64,000 nt of DNA from Bradyrhizobium sp. AUGA SZCCT0176 (GCF_018130145.1 NZ_JAFCMB010000014.1:62001-126000), one strand, 5' to 3'. Positions 42,833 to 51,319 are shown, counted from the first letter of the stretch. Notes: generated from the sequence alone by a model not told the origin. Translations and numbers: made by a program.

Positions 42833-44050
42833 ATGTTCGTTTCATTCTTCCCCCGCCCGAAAATCTTCTTCATCTCGGCGATCGTCTGGGCCGCGCTGGC
42901 GATGACGCTCTGGTACAGTTACGCCAACGAACTGTACGGGTCGTCAGCGCCTGTTGTCGGCGTCTCGACCTTCTGGTCAGTGCGTTCGCTGTGGTTCGAT
43001 CTGTATTTCTGGGCGTTCGTCGGCATCTTCACAGCCTTCTGGATGTGGTTTTCGCCGCATCCCTGGGCGCTGTGGTCGATCCCGGGCTCGGCGCTGATCC
43101 TGTTCGCCACCTATTTCCAGGTCCAGGTCAGCGTCGCCATCAACACGTGGTACGGGCCGTTCTACGATCTGCTCCAGGCCGCGCTTTCGAAATCGAAGCC
43201 GGTCACTGTCGAACAGATCTACGGAGAATTTTCGACTTTTGCCGGCATCGCGCTGGTCGCCGTTACCGTCGGCGTACTGACGCGTTTCTTCGTTAGCCAT
43301 TACATCTTCCGCTGGCGCACCGCGATGAACGATTTTTACATCGCCCACTGGCCGCGCCTGCGCACCATCGAAGGCGCCTCGCAACGCGTCCAGGAAGACA
43401 CCATGCGGTTTGCGACCATCACCGAAGGCCTCGGCGTCAATTTCATCAGCGCGATCCTGACGCTGATCGCCTTCCTGCCGGTGCTGCTCAGGCTTTCCAG
43501 CATTATCACCGAGCTGCCTATCGTCGGTGCGATCCCCTATCCGCTGGTGATCGCCGCGATCGTGTGGTCGATCTTCGGAACCGGTTTGCTGGCGCTGATC
43601 GGCATCAAGCTGCCCGGCATCGAGTTCTTCAACCAGCGGGTTGAAGCCGCCTACCGCAAGGAGCTCGTGCTCGGCGAAGACGATCCGGCGCGCGCCGATC
43701 CGATGACGCTGAATGAGCTCTTCGTGCACATTCGCAAAAACTATTTCTGGTTCTATTTGAACTACCTGTACTTCAACGTCGGCCGCATCGTCTATTTGCA
43801 GACAGACGTCATCTTTCCCTACATCCTGCTGGCGCCGACGATCGTCGCCGGCAAGCTCACGCTGGGTCCGCTGCAGCAGATCCTGAATGCGTTCACTCAG
43901 GTGAGAAACTCGTTCCAGATACTGATCAACTCCTGGACCACGATCGTCGACCTGCTCTCGGTCTACAAGCGCCTGCGCGGCTTCGAAGCCATGATCGCCG
44001 GCGCCCCGCTGCCCGACATCGAGCACGTGAAGGAGCCCGCGGGGATTTGA
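42833..44050 (+). CDS. bacA: BacA/SbmA family peptide transporter
   Basis: A 405-residue inner-membrane protein with about seven helices. Recognisable family stretches are RSLWFDLYFWAFVGIFTAFW, FRWRTAMNDFYIAHWPRLRT, EGASQRVQEDTMRFATITEG and FLNYLYFNVGRI-like FYLNYLYFNVGRIVYLQTDV. SbmA/BacA proteins import peptides, including antimicrobial and nodule-specific cysteine-rich peptides, driven by proton motive force. In rhizobia BacA is important for survival inside some legume nodules; whether this copy does so here cannot be inferred. Confidence 0.93.
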   Translation: MFVSFFPRPKIFFISAIVWAALAMTLWYSYANELYGSSAPVVGVSTFWSVRSLWFDLYFWAFVGIFTAFWMWFSPHPWALWSIPGSALILFATYFQVQVSVAINTWYGPFYDLLQAALSKSKPVTVEQIYGEFSTFAGIALVAVTVGVLTRFFVSHYIFRWRTAMNDFYIAHWPRLRTIEGASQRVQEDTMRFATITEGLGVNFISAILTLIAFLPVLLRLSSIITELPIVGAIPYPLVIAAIVWSIFGTGLLALIGIKLPGIEFFNQRVEAAYRKELVLGEDDPARADPMTLNELFVHIRKNYFWFYLNYLYFNVGRIVYLQTDVIFPYILLAPTIVAGKLTLGPLQQILNAFTQVRNSFQILINSWTTIVDLLSVYKRLRGFEAMIAGAPLPDIEHVKEPAGI

Positions 44051-44074
44051 GGGAGTTGCCGTCAATATCGCAAT

Positions 44075-44198
44075 CGTCGTCCCGGCCTTGAGCCGGGACC
44101 CATACGCCGCGGCAGTCATTGTTGAAGAAGGTCTCTAACGCCAGAGCTTTCACCGATGGGCCGCGGCGTATGGGTCCCGGGTCAAGCCCGGGACGACG
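44075..44198 (+). repeat. Paired palindromic intergenic repeat (family A, second copy)
   Basis: GTCCCGGCCTTGAGCCGGGAC (44079-44099) and GTCCCGGGTCAAGCCCGGGAC (44174-44194) flank a spacer with GCCGCGGCGTATGGG, matching the copy at 2033-2156. Confidence 0.8.
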
Positions 44199-44976
44199 GC
44201 GGTGTTTGTTGTTGCACCATCATTCACATTCAAACGCAGCTCCACGTTCTCGCGGCGCATTGCGCCCGAGCGTTGCTGGAAACTTCTCGCCCTCATGAAA
44301 TCAGAGGGCGCAGGGAATGCCGGATGCGCGCTGCACCCGCGGTCTCGTGTGCGAATTGTGCTAAGTAGGCTGCACACGAGCATACAGGGCAGCGGAGAGC
44401 ATCCGACATTCCCTGCGCAATGGCTTTACGACTTATGACGCGCTCTCCCCGGTGAGACGGCCTCTATTGCCACCGTCGCCCCTCGGAAGCGTTAGCTCCC
44501 GAAAGGCTTGACGCCGTTACGGGCGCCAGGACCACACGCTTTCACCGTACGCATCAGCCGCGACCGTCAATCGCAACCTCAGCGTCCACCGCAACCCGCC
44601 CCTCGTCGTGACGACGGCCGACGCCCCTCTGAGTGGGACGGGATGGCTATTGATGTGCAGGTGATTTGGGGTCGAAGGAAAGCGAAATATTTTCGATTTT
44701 CGGAAATTTTCGACTTGACGCGATTTCTGACAATCGGAATTGATTTGCCCGTCGGGTCGTTTTGTCGCAGTCAGCCGCGTCTTCCTGCGCCTGACTCATA
44801 AAGAGATCAATGAAATAGCGCCTTGTACCGAACACCGTCATGCCCGGCCTTGTGCCGGGCATCCACGTCTTGGCTTCCATAACAAGAAAGACGTGGATGG
44901 CCGGGACATAGGCGAGCGGAAGCGACGCCGTCCTACAGACGGCTATGCCCGGCCATGAGGAAAAAAGTTGACCCGC
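44199..44976. repeat. Noncoding repeat-rich stretch, no gene supported
   Basis: About 780 bp between bacA and the GlsB gene. The part from about 44290 to 44770 looks like a known Bradyrhizobium multicopy element. Its plus-strand frames read like the spurious SEGAGNAGC-type peptides annotated in many copies elsewhere, but there is no plausible gene. From 44836 to 44958 a different repeat begins CGTCATGCCCGGCCTTG and ends TATGCCCGGCCATGAGG, with arms CATCCACGTCTT and AAGACGTGGATG. Confidence 0.6.
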
Positions 44977-45237
44977 TCAAATCGGGCGCCGGCGACCTGC
45001 GACCATGCTGTAGACAAGCAGGACAACAATGGCGCCCACGACCGCGCCGATCAGGCCGGCCCCCTCGCCGGGGCGATACCAGCCGAGTGCCTGGCCGAGA
45101 AACGTCGCAACGAACGCCCCGATGATGCCGAGTATCGTCGTGAGGATGAACCCCGAGGGCTCGTTATCTCCGGGCATGATGAACTTCGCTATCACGCCGG
45201 CCACGAAACCAATAATGATCGTCCAGATAATGCCCAT
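44977..45237 (-). CDS. GlsB/YeaQ/YmgE family membrane protein
   Basis: An 86-residue protein with three membrane helices rich in Gly (MGIIWTIIIGFVAGVIAKFI, TTILGIIGAFVATFLGQAL, AGLIGAVVGAIVVLLVYSMV) and a basic end GRRRPI. This family is called transglycosylase-associated or stress-response; its biochemical role is unclear. It lies 24 bp downstream of the YidB gene on the same strand and may share its promoter. Confidence 0.9.
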   Translation of the reverse strand: MGIIWTIIIGFVAGVIAKFIMPGDNEPSGFILTTILGIIGAFVATFLGQALGWYRPGEGAGLIGAVVGAIVVLLVYSMVAGRRRPI

Positions 45238-45261
45238 ATCAAAATCCTCGGTTTGTGAGCG

Positions 45262-45717
45262 TCAGCTCGGAAGGCGCCCGTCGGGCGTATATTGATCAAC
45301 GGCATTTGGCAGTTCTCGCGACAGCCTTGCCAGGAGTTCTTCCTGCGACAGGCCGGTTTGCTGTTCGAGTGCGGCCAGCACATCCGCGCCGATAGCCTGT
45401 TTCAGTTGCGGGGCAGGAAGCTCCTTGTTCGGTCCCTTCCCGACCCAGGACTCGGCAGCATCTCCCTGGCCGTTCTCCTTGAAGCGTTCGAGCAACTCAC
45501 CCAGCCCGCCGCCCAGCAGTCCGCCGACACCGCCGCCGCCGAGCGCTCCGCCGAGATTGCCGAGCAAGCCGCCCAGGGGACCTTGCTGGTTGCCGGCGCC
45601 CGGCTGCGCGTTGCCGGTCGCGCCTTTCAGCATCTCGGCGATCTTGTCCCTGTTCTGGTAGCCCGCCAAAGCGAGCAAGCCCAATAGCGCTGTCATCGAT
45701 GGCATCCCGCGGGACAT
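45262..45717 (-). CDS. YidB family protein (DUF937)
   Basis: A 151-residue protein of the YidB/DUF937 family. The N-terminal part MSRGMPSMTALLGLLALAGY with NRDKIAEMLKG is followed by a Gly-rich linker (GGLLGNLGGALGGGGVGGLL) and a C-terminal domain (LKQAIGADVLAALEQQTGLS, LPNAVDQYTPDGRLP). YidB proteins are widespread, of unknown role. ATG at 45717 has GGAGA upstream. A candidate general-stress promoter is at 45758-45782. Confidence 0.88.
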   Translation of the reverse strand: MSRGMPSMTALLGLLALAGYQNRDKIAEMLKGATGNAQPGAGNQQGPLGGLLGNLGGALGGGGVGGLLGGGLGELLERFKENGQGDAAESWVGKGPNKELPAPQLKQAIGADVLAALEQQTGLSQEELLARLSRELPNAVDQYTPDGRLPS

Positions 45718-45757
45718 GGTCGTCTCCTTCGTTGAATCACTGAATCACCGCGCCTGT

Positions 45758-45782
45758 AACGTGCCAGTTCCTGCCGGGTTCC
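45758..45782 (-). promoter_or_regulatory. Candidate EcfG general-stress promoter for the YidB-GlsB pair
   Basis: On the minus strand GGAAC (45782-45778), 16 bp, CGTT (45761-45758) matches the alphaproteobacterial EcfG consensus GGAAC-N16/17-CGTT. It is 41 bp upstream of the YidB start. Confidence 0.6.
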
Positions 45783-45984
45783 ATGCCAGCCGTCAGATGG
45801 CTTCGATTGTCGTCTGAGAGGATTTGTCCTTTCGCACAGCGGCAGCACTCACCGCCCCAAAAACCCGCCAACGATCATACTGACCGGTCTGGTGGCGCCG
45901 AACGAAAGACGCATGACGTCGCGATGCGAGGAACCAAAGACATAACGGGAGATTAGGCCCGCTCCTGAAACTCTGGAGAAAATT

Positions 45985-46302
45985 ATGAAACGCTCACTTC
46001 TTTTCGTTTGTATCGGATTGCTGGCGGCCACTACGGCCTCGGCGCAAAATCCGCCGGCGCAGCCCGGACCAAACAACAACGCGGTCAACAGCGCCGGACA
46101 GAACAACTCCAACGCTCCTGTCGCGGGTCGCAACAGTTTCACCGAAGGACAAGCCAAGTCGAAAATCGAGGATGCCGGCTACACCAACGTCACCGAACTC
46201 AAGAAGGATGACAACGGCGTGTGGCGCGGCAAGGCCAGCAAGAGCGGGTCCGCTACTGCGGTGAGCGTCGATTTTCAAGGCAACGTCAATACTGCCAAGT
46301 AA
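45985..46302 (+). CDS. Small exported PepSY-like protein
   Basis: A 105-residue protein with a clear signal peptide (MKRSLLFVCIGLLAATTASA, cut before QNPPAQ). An Asn/Gln-rich linker is followed by a folded part FTEGQAKSKIEDAGYTNVTE, DDNGVWRGKASKSGSATAVS, typical of small PepSY-type domains. Function unknown. It is followed after 12 bp by a stress-protein gene on the same strand and probably cotranscribed with it. Confidence 0.8.
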   Translation: MKRSLLFVCIGLLAATTASAQNPPAQPGPNNNAVNSAGQNNSNAPVAGRNSFTEGQAKSKIEDAGYTNVTELKKDDNGVWRGKASKSGSATAVSVDFQGNVNTAK

Positions 46303-46314
46303 GGAAAAATAAAA

Positions 46315-46935
46315 ATGACCGTCACAATCTCTCGCCTCTACAACAATCACACTGACGCTCAGCAAGCTGTCCAGCGCCTCGAAACCGCAGGCGTGCCGCA
46401 CTCGGACATCAGCCTGGTCGCCAATAATTCCGACGGCTGGTTCAATACCGACAAGAAGGTGGATCGTGACCACGATGGCACCGACGACCGCGCCGAAGGT
46501 GCCGGCACGGGCGCCGGCATCGGCGCCGGCGTCGGCGGCGCAGCCGGCCTGCTGGCCGGACTAGGCTTGCTGGCGATCCCCGGACTGGGGCCCGTTGTTG
46601 CGGCCGGTTGGCTGGCCGCAACGGCGGTTGGCGCGGCCGCAGGTGCCGCGACCGGCGGTATCGTCGGCGCGCTCACGCAAGCCGGCGTTTCGGAAGCCGA
46701 TGCTCACTCCTACGCCGAGGGCATTCGCCGAGGCGGCACGCTGGTGTCAGCACGCGTTGCCGATGCGGATCGTTCCCGCTTTGAGGCGGCATTGAACGAA
46801 TCTGCCGTCAACCTGCGCGACCGCAGCGCCGCCTGGCAGAAGACCGGGTGGAAGTCGTTCGATCCCGCCAGCAAGCCCTACGGCGCCGAGGAAGTCCGCA
46901 AGGAGCGGCAGCTCTACGGCGGCGGACTTCGCTAA
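46315..46935 (+). CDS. General stress protein 17M-like membrane-associated protein
   Basis: A 206-residue protein. The N-terminal domain SRLYNNHTDAQQAVQRLETA resembles the general stress protein 17M/YflT domain, a low-complexity Gly/Ala region (about 62-120) forms a glycine-zipper-like membrane segment (GTGAGIGAGVGGAAGLLAGL), and the C-terminal RRGGTLVSARVADADRSRFE closes it. In other bacteria such proteins respond to stress; direct function unknown. In the same unit as the preceding PepSY-like gene. Confidence 0.85.
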   Translation: MTVTISRLYNNHTDAQQAVQRLETAGVPHSDISLVANNSDGWFNTDKKVDRDHDGTDDRAEGAGTGAGIGAGVGGAAGLLAGLGLLAIPGLGPVVAAGWLAATAVGAAAGAATGGIVGALTQAGVSEADAHSYAEGIRRGGTLVSARVADADRSRFEAALNESAVNLRDRSAAWQKTGWKSFDPASKPYGAEEVRKERQLYGGGLR

Positions 46936-46947
46936 GCAAAGCATCAA

Positions 46948-46975
46948 GGCGGCCCGCCCCGGCGGGCCGCTTCTT
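46948..46975 (+). terminator. Rho-independent terminator
   Basis: AAGGCGGCCCGCC CCGG CGGGCCGCTT forms a stable stem followed by CTTTGC. It is 12 bp after the preceding gene. Confidence 0.75.
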
Positions 46976-47052
46976 TGCCGAACATCGACACTCAACATGA
47001 GAGATCAGTCATCGACGCAGTTCGCGGTCGAACATATAGGCCTTTAACGGAC

Positions 47053-47361
47053 ATGTTTTTCTTCCCCTGGTATTCCGCCATGATGCTTGCCGTTGAAGCA
47101 GGCACCGTTATCGACAGGAGATTGTGGAAGATAGCCCAGGGCGGGGCCGAAGGGGCGGCCGAAAGTCATCTGATGGTCCAAGAGAAGGTCGATGCCTTGT
47201 TTCAGGCGGGGTCGGTTCTGTTGGCTGGAGGAAGCTCCGCTCAGGTTATCGACATGTATCGCAAGCATGTGGCTGCCAACGCGTTACGGCTGCAGCCGCT
47301 CCTCGCGGCGCAAATCAACAAGCCGGAAGCAATACTTCCCTCCCAGGCGGACGAATTCTAA
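47053..47361 (+). CDS. Hypothetical protein
   Basis: A 102-residue protein, starting at ATG 47053 (MFFFPWYSAMMLAVEAGTVI); the upstream in-frame ATG at 46975 begins in the terminator region and is less likely. The N terminus is hydrophobic and the rest (VQEKVDALFQAGSVLLAGGS, DMYRKHVAANALRLQPLL) is helical, reminiscent of small phasin-like proteins of rhizobia, but I do not recognise the family. Its stop overlaps that of the convergent HdeA-like gene by four bases. Confidence 0.65.
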   Translation: MFFFPWYSAMMLAVEAGTVIDRRLWKIAQGGAEGAAESHLMVQEKVDALFQAGSVLLAGGSSAQVIDMYRKHVAANALRLQPLLAAQINKPEAILPSQADEF

Positions 47362-47780
47362 TCGTCGTCCGCGGCCCAGGGAACGGTGCCGCTCTTCCAC
47401 TTGCCTTCGACCTTGTCGGTATCCTCGATCAGTTGATCGATGACGCTGATCGGCTTCTTGCCCGGGTTCTTCTGGCAGAATTCGTAGATCAGCGGGAGGA
47501 TCTTCTTTTCGTTCATCAAATAGAGGTCGACATACTGGCTGTCGCCCTCGAGCAATGCGATGTTGGCGGCGCTCATATAACCCTGGACCCAATAGAAGAT
47601 CAGGGAGTTGGTCACATTGTTGAAGCCCTCTGCCGGATTCATGTCCTTGGCCAGCTTTTCGCAAGACGCGACGCCGATCCCGTTGGTCGCCAATTGTTGT
47701 GCGCCGGCCGGCGCGGCGGAGGTGAAGAAGCAAGCTGCAACGGCCGATAGTCCGTAAGAAATGCGATTGATAGCGCTCAT
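47358..47780 (-). CDS. HdeA-like periplasmic small protein
   Basis: A 140-residue protein with a signal peptide (SYGLSAVAACFFTSAAPAGA) and a mature domain with two Cys (SCEKLAKDM, FCQKNPGKKP) that could form a disulfide, the HdeA arrangement. Family members protect periplasmic proteins at low pH. Start at 47780 (MSAINRISYG) follows GGGAGC. The stop overlaps the neighbouring plus-strand gene by four bases, so the two are convergent. Confidence 0.75.
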   Translation of the reverse strand: MSAINRISYGLSAVAACFFTSAAPAGAQQLATNGIGVASCEKLAKDMNPAEGFNNVTNSLIFYWVQGYMSAANIALLEGDSQYVDLYLMNEKKILPLIYEFCQKNPGKKPISVIDQLIEDTDKVEGKWKSGTVPWAADDD

Positions 47781-47862
47781 GGAAGCTCCCGTTTGTGCGC
47801 GCAATGGCTGCAAGTATGCCTTGCAGACTGCCCCATCGGCGGATTCGAGTCGACTCCCCGGC

Positions 47863-49062
47863 CTAAGGTAAGCGATTCTGCCCCAACGACGGCGCGGCCG
47901 CTCTGCCCATCTCAACGCGCGCACCATGCCTCGGATATTCCAGCTGCATCGCGACAAAGTCGGCGGTCGGCATGCCGTAGCGCACCTCGATTGCGGCAAG
48001 CGTCTGGTCCAGCGCCTTCGCCGGCGGCGAAACGCCGATATCAGGCAGCCGCCGCTCCGCCGGCCAGGTGGCGGCGACCTCATCGGGCACAATGCGAATG
48101 CCGTTGCGGGTCGCTAGCGCGCCCGCGCTAGCGGCAAAAATCACTGCGCGTGAGCGATAGGTGCGCGACCACGCGTCCGCGACGAGGGCCAGCGACACTT
48201 CGTCCATGCCGGACGAAAGCTCGATGCCGAGTTGCTCGCGATTCCAGAAGGCCAAGACATTGCGCATCGCCGTCAGCGCGAACGAGCGCGTAAACTGAAA
48301 GGCGTTGCTGTCGTGACGCGCGTCCCAGTCGGCAAGGCCGATGTCGCGGCCGACGGCTTCGGCCTTGGCGCGGCCGGCGATGGCCTCGATCAGGGTCAGC
48401 GACATCGGCATCGACGCTGAGATCCCGGTCGTCGTCGCAACGGCGCCGTCGACCACCAGCCGCCGGTTCGCGACATAGCGGATCGACGGATGCTTGCCCT
48501 GCAACTCCTGCAGCGAATACCAGTGCGTCGTCGCCCGTTTGCCGTGGAGCAATCCGGCGTCGCCGACGACTTTTGCCCCGGCACAGACGCCGATAACGAT
48601 CGCTCCCTTGGCCGCCTGGCTCCTGATCCATTGCAGCGCGGACGGATCGTCGTCACGGCTCATGGCGGGGACGATGACATAGTCGGCTCCATCAGGATGC
48701 TGCGCGTCGAAATCAGCGATGGTCGCCTGCGGCTCCACCTTCAGCACCGGGAATAGCGACATCGGCCCCGGATTGGTTGCCAGCGTCACCACATCGGCCA
48801 CATCGGCGCGCCGCAAAATGCCGTAGGGCATCAGATAGTCCGTGGTCTCGGTGGCATCATTGATGCCGATGATCGCGATCAGCGGACGCTGGCGCTTCGG
48901 CGGCTTCAGCGCGGCAATCGTGGCCTCAGCCTCCTCTTTCGCGATCTGCGGCGCAGCGGCAAACGAGGCCGCCGGAGGCAGCGTGAAAATCCAGCCCGCA
49001 AAGATGATTGCGAACAGTGCCGGGGCGCCCAGGCCGATCCATTTTACAAGTCGCCAGTTCAT
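47863..49062 (-). CDS. DJ-1/PfpI family protein with membrane anchor
   Basis: A 399-residue protein. Residues about 1-30 form an N-terminal membrane anchor (MNWRLVKWIGLGAPALFAII). The first DJ-1/PfpI domain has the nucleophile-elbow Cys (KGAIVIGVCAGAKVVGDAGL) and is followed by a second domain of ThiJ-type sequence (TGISASMPMSLTLIEAIAGR). The signal for an AraC-type DNA-binding domain (as in GlxA regulators) is missing, so it is not a classical GlxA regulator. Start at 49062. Role unknown. Confidence 0.83.
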   Translation of the reverse strand: MNWRLVKWIGLGAPALFAIIFAGWIFTLPPAASFAAAPQIAKEEAEATIAALKPPKRQRPLIAIIGINDATETTDYLMPYGILRRADVADVVTLATNPGPMSLFPVLKVEPQATIADFDAQHPDGADYVIVPAMSRDDDPSALQWIRSQAAKGAIVIGVCAGAKVVGDAGLLHGKRATTHWYSLQELQGKHPSIRYVANRRLVVDGAVATTTGISASMPMSLTLIEAIAGRAKAEAVGRDIGLADWDARHDSNAFQFTRSFALTAMRNVLAFWNREQLGIELSSGMDEVSLALVADAWSRTYRSRAVIFAASAGALATRNGIRIVPDEVAATWPAERRLPDIGVSPPAKALDQTLAAIEVRYGMPTADFVAMQLEYPRHGARVEMGRAAAPSLGQNRLP

Positions 49063-49321
49063 GGTTGCTTGGCTCTGACATCCATTGCGATTTGGCGCGC
49101 AAGCTACTGCGCGCATGGCCGCGCCGAAATGGCGTAAATCGCGCAAAAACAGACATGCGTTGGAAGGCGATCATCGTTCACGATTTCATGAACCAGTGCC
49201 CTTCACGCGCCTGGTCATCATCTTGCCAACGTTATGGACTGAACAGGATTTCGGTTGGTTGAATGGCGCAGGAGCCCGCGCGCCGCGCACCCAGTATGGT
49301 CGACCAAGCCAGAGGTCAGCG

Positions 49322-49708
49322 TTGTCGGAATCTCCACTCATTCTCGTCGTCGAAGACGAGTACCAGTTGCAGGGCGTCGTCGAGGCCTCGCTGATCGACG
49401 GCGGTTTTGCAGCCGACATTCTGTCGTCGGGCGAAGAGGCGCTGACCCTGGTCAGAGGCCGGATCAAGAACTACCGGGCGCTCGTCACCGATGTCAGCCT
49501 GAAGGGCACGATGAGCGGCTGGGACGTGGCGCGACAGGTCAGGGAGATCGACCCGCATTGTCCGGTCATCTACATGACGGGCCTGGCTGCGGATGAATGG
49601 TCATCGCGGGGCGTGCCCAACAGCGTGCTGTTGCAAAAGCCGTTCGCGCCGGCGCAACTCGTCACGGCGGTTTCCCAGCTGCTGAATGCCGGCCCGGCAA
49701 TCGCGTAA
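49322..49708 (+). CDS. Single-domain response regulator
   Basis: A 128-residue receiver domain. Motifs: the acidic pair VVEDEYQLQGV, the phospho-acceptor Asp in ALVTDVSLKG, the Thr in YMTGLAADEW and the Lys in LLQKPFAPAQL. No output domain follows. I take the TTG at 49322 (LSESPLILVV) with AGAGG upstream, as the in-frame upstream codons are not conserved-looking. No kinase gene is adjacent, so the partner kinase is unknown. Confidence 0.88.
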   Translation: MSESPLILVVEDEYQLQGVVEASLIDGGFAADILSSGEEALTLVRGRIKNYRALVTDVSLKGTMSGWDVARQVREIDPHCPVIYMTGLAADEWSSRGVPNSVLLQKPFAPAQLVTAVSQLLNAGPAIA

Positions 49709-49855
49709 GCAAGGGCCGAACGCAGCCTCATCTCACGTTGCCCGATGAGCCCGACGTCAATCACTTCCCTATTCCCGCCTGCGCTGTTACGTTCGGCCCC
49801 ACAAAAACACGGCACGTCGCCGGCCGCTCGGCGCAACTTCGGGGAGAAAGACAAG

Positions 49856-50233
49856 ATGTTTTCGCACGTCATGATCGGGACCAACGATCTGGAAAAGGCC
49901 AAGGTGTTTTATGACGCCTTGCTGGGCACGCTCGACATTCCGCCCGGGCGGGTCGACCGCCACCGCATCTTCTACCGCAGCAAAACCGGCACCTTCTCGG
50001 TTTCGAAGCCGATCGACGGCAAGGAAGCATGCCACGCCAATGGCGGCACCATCGGCTTTACCGCCAATTCCCCCGAACAGGCCGACGCGTTTCATGCGGC
50101 CGGCCTCGCCCATGGCGGCAAGACCTGCGAGGATCCGCCCGGCATCCGCGAAGGCAGCGGGGTGAAACTCTACATCGCCTATCTGCGCGACCCTGATGGC
50201 AACAAGCTCTGCGCGCTGCACCGCGTGGCGTGA
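49856..50233 (+). CDS. VOC family (glyoxalase-like) protein
   Basis: A 125-residue single vicinal-oxygen-chelate domain: MFSHVMIGTNDLEKAKVFYD at the N terminus with a likely metal His, and YIAYLRDPDGNKLCALHRV at the C terminus. The family includes glyoxalases and resistance proteins; substrate unknown. Start ATG at 49856 after GGGGAG. Confidence 0.87.
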   Translation: MFSHVMIGTNDLEKAKVFYDALLGTLDIPPGRVDRHRIFYRSKTGTFSVSKPIDGKEACHANGGTIGFTANSPEQADAFHAAGLAHGGKTCEDPPGIREGSGVKLYIAYLRDPDGNKLCALHRVA

Positions 50234-50330
50234 GGCGAATGTAGAGAGGCGAATGTAGCCCGCATGAGCGGAGCGATATGCGGGTAGATCCAAGATCCCG
50301 GATATATCGCTTGCCTCATCCGGGCTACGA
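50234..50330 (+). repeat. GTAGCCCG...CGGGCTAC repeat (family E)
   Basis: GTAGCCCGCATGAGCGGAGC and its inverse-like CATCCGGGCTACG mark a roughly 75-bp element (50255-50329). A small tandem duplication (AGGCGAATGTAG twice) precedes it. A fragment GTAGCCCGCATAAGCG is seen at 60225-60241. Confidence 0.7.
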
Positions 50331-50378
50331 TTGCCACTCGGCGGCGTTGCCATGACCGCGGCGCGTCGAATCTTCGCA

Positions 50379-50403
50379 GGAACAATTCGTGATTCCGCCG
50401 GTT
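50379..50403 (+). promoter_or_regulatory. Candidate EcfG general-stress promoter of the PRC-barrel gene
   Basis: GGAAC (50379-50383), 16 bp, GGTT (50400-50403) differs from the EcfG consensus (CGTT) at one base. It is about 30 bp upstream of the PRC-barrel start. Confidence 0.45.
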
Positions 50404-50432
50404 GCTCGTTCTCAAACAATGGAGGAGCAACC

Positions 50433-50792
50433 ATGGTTACGGAAGCAAGAGAGACCGGTTCCCTGATCGGCAGCGACAAGGTGGAAGGAACCGCCGTGTA
50501 CGGCGCCGACGACACCAAGATCGGGTCGATCGAACGCGTCATGATCGACAAGACGAGCGGCAAGGTCTCGTATGCCGTGTTGAGCTTTGGCGGCTTTCTC
50601 GGGATCGGTGACGACCATTATCCGCTGCCCTGGCAGTCGCTGAAATACGACACCAATCTCGGCGGCTATCGCACCGGCATTACCGAGACGCAGCTGAAAG
50701 GCGCGCCGAGATACGGCAATGACAACGCCTGGAACTGGTCCGACCCTGCGCGTGTACGCACGGTCAACGACTATTACGGCATCGCGATGTAG
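50433..50792 (+). CDS. PRC-barrel domain protein
   Basis: A 119-residue protein with a PRC-barrel fold: ETGSLIGSDKVEGTAVYGAD, KIGSIERVMIDKTSGKVSYA, LSFGGFLGIGDDHYPLPWQS. PRC-barrel proteins bind protein partners or RNA; this lone-domain form is common in rhizobial stress regulons. ATG at 50433 has GGAGGAG upstream. A likely EcfG promoter lies just upstream, and a terminator-like hairpin at 50816-50842. Confidence 0.88.
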   Translation: MVTEARETGSLIGSDKVEGTAVYGADDTKIGSIERVMIDKTSGKVSYAVLSFGGFLGIGDDHYPLPWQSLKYDTNLGGYRTGITETQLKGAPRYGNDNAWNWSDPARVRTVNDYYGIAM

Positions 50793-50815
50793 TCACCGCC
50801 GCCGCGCAAGACTGC

Positions 50816-50842
50816 AAAGGTCCGCTCTCAGGCGGGCCTTTT
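50816..50842 (+). terminator. Terminator-like hairpin
   Basis: AAAGGTCCGC and GCGGGCCTTTT form a stem with a short loop and a T-run, 24 bp after the PRC-barrel stop. Confidence 0.6.
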
Positions 50843-51031
50843 CGTTTGGCGAGACGAAATTTCGGGACGGTTAATCATAAGCTTAAGGGATTGGCCTGGA
50901 ATCGCATTGCCGAAAGCTAAATGGCCACTGGATGCGAGGACGATCTCTTAAGGAAGCTCCGGTACAGCTGCCCGATAATCGACCTTCCAAACAAGACGGG
51001 TAACGACGGCCCGCGGCCCAGGGACCTGACG

Positions 51032-51319
51032 ATGGACGATTCGGTTCAAATCCGCTGCCACCGCTGCAAATCGTGTTTTCGCGAAAAGGCGCGACGGCTG
51101 CAGAGCGGCTACTCCCGGCAGTGCATCAGCTGCGAAACGATGCTGTTCTTTGACGACGGGTCCGCCGACAAGAACATCCAGCGGACGCTGCGGGATGCGA
51201 GAAGAATTCGCAAGGAGCTTCGCGAAGCCGAAGCCGAAAAGTTCGCCACCTCGGCGCTGGTGTCCTCAAGCCGTGAGTCCTCAAACGCAAGGTCCACGAC
51301 TTCGGGTCGCGAAGATTAG
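51032..51319 (+). CDS. Small zinc-ribbon-like hypothetical protein
   Basis: A 95-residue protein from ATG 51032. CHRCKSCFREKA and CISCETMLFFDDG give two CxxC pairs 20 residues apart, a likely zinc ribbon, followed by an Arg/Glu-rich helix (LRDARRIRKELREAEAEKFA). No family is recognised; nucleic-acid or protein binding is an inference. A longer in-frame upstream ATG (50921) exists, without support. Confidence 0.6.
   Translation: MDDSVQIRCHRCKSCFREKARRLQSGYSRQCISCETMLFFDDGSADKNIQRTLRDARRIRKELREAEAEKFATSALVSSSRESSNARSTTSGRED

Noticed and set aside
44202..44438. Plus-strand frame with SEGAGNAGC
   Set aside because: This peptide type is a well-known product of a multicopy noncoding element, not a gene.
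45930..45955. Second EcfG promoter upstream of the PepSY-like gene
   Set aside because: GGAAC is present in GAGGAACCAAAG, but no CGTT-like -10 is found at 16 or 17 bp; only GATT.
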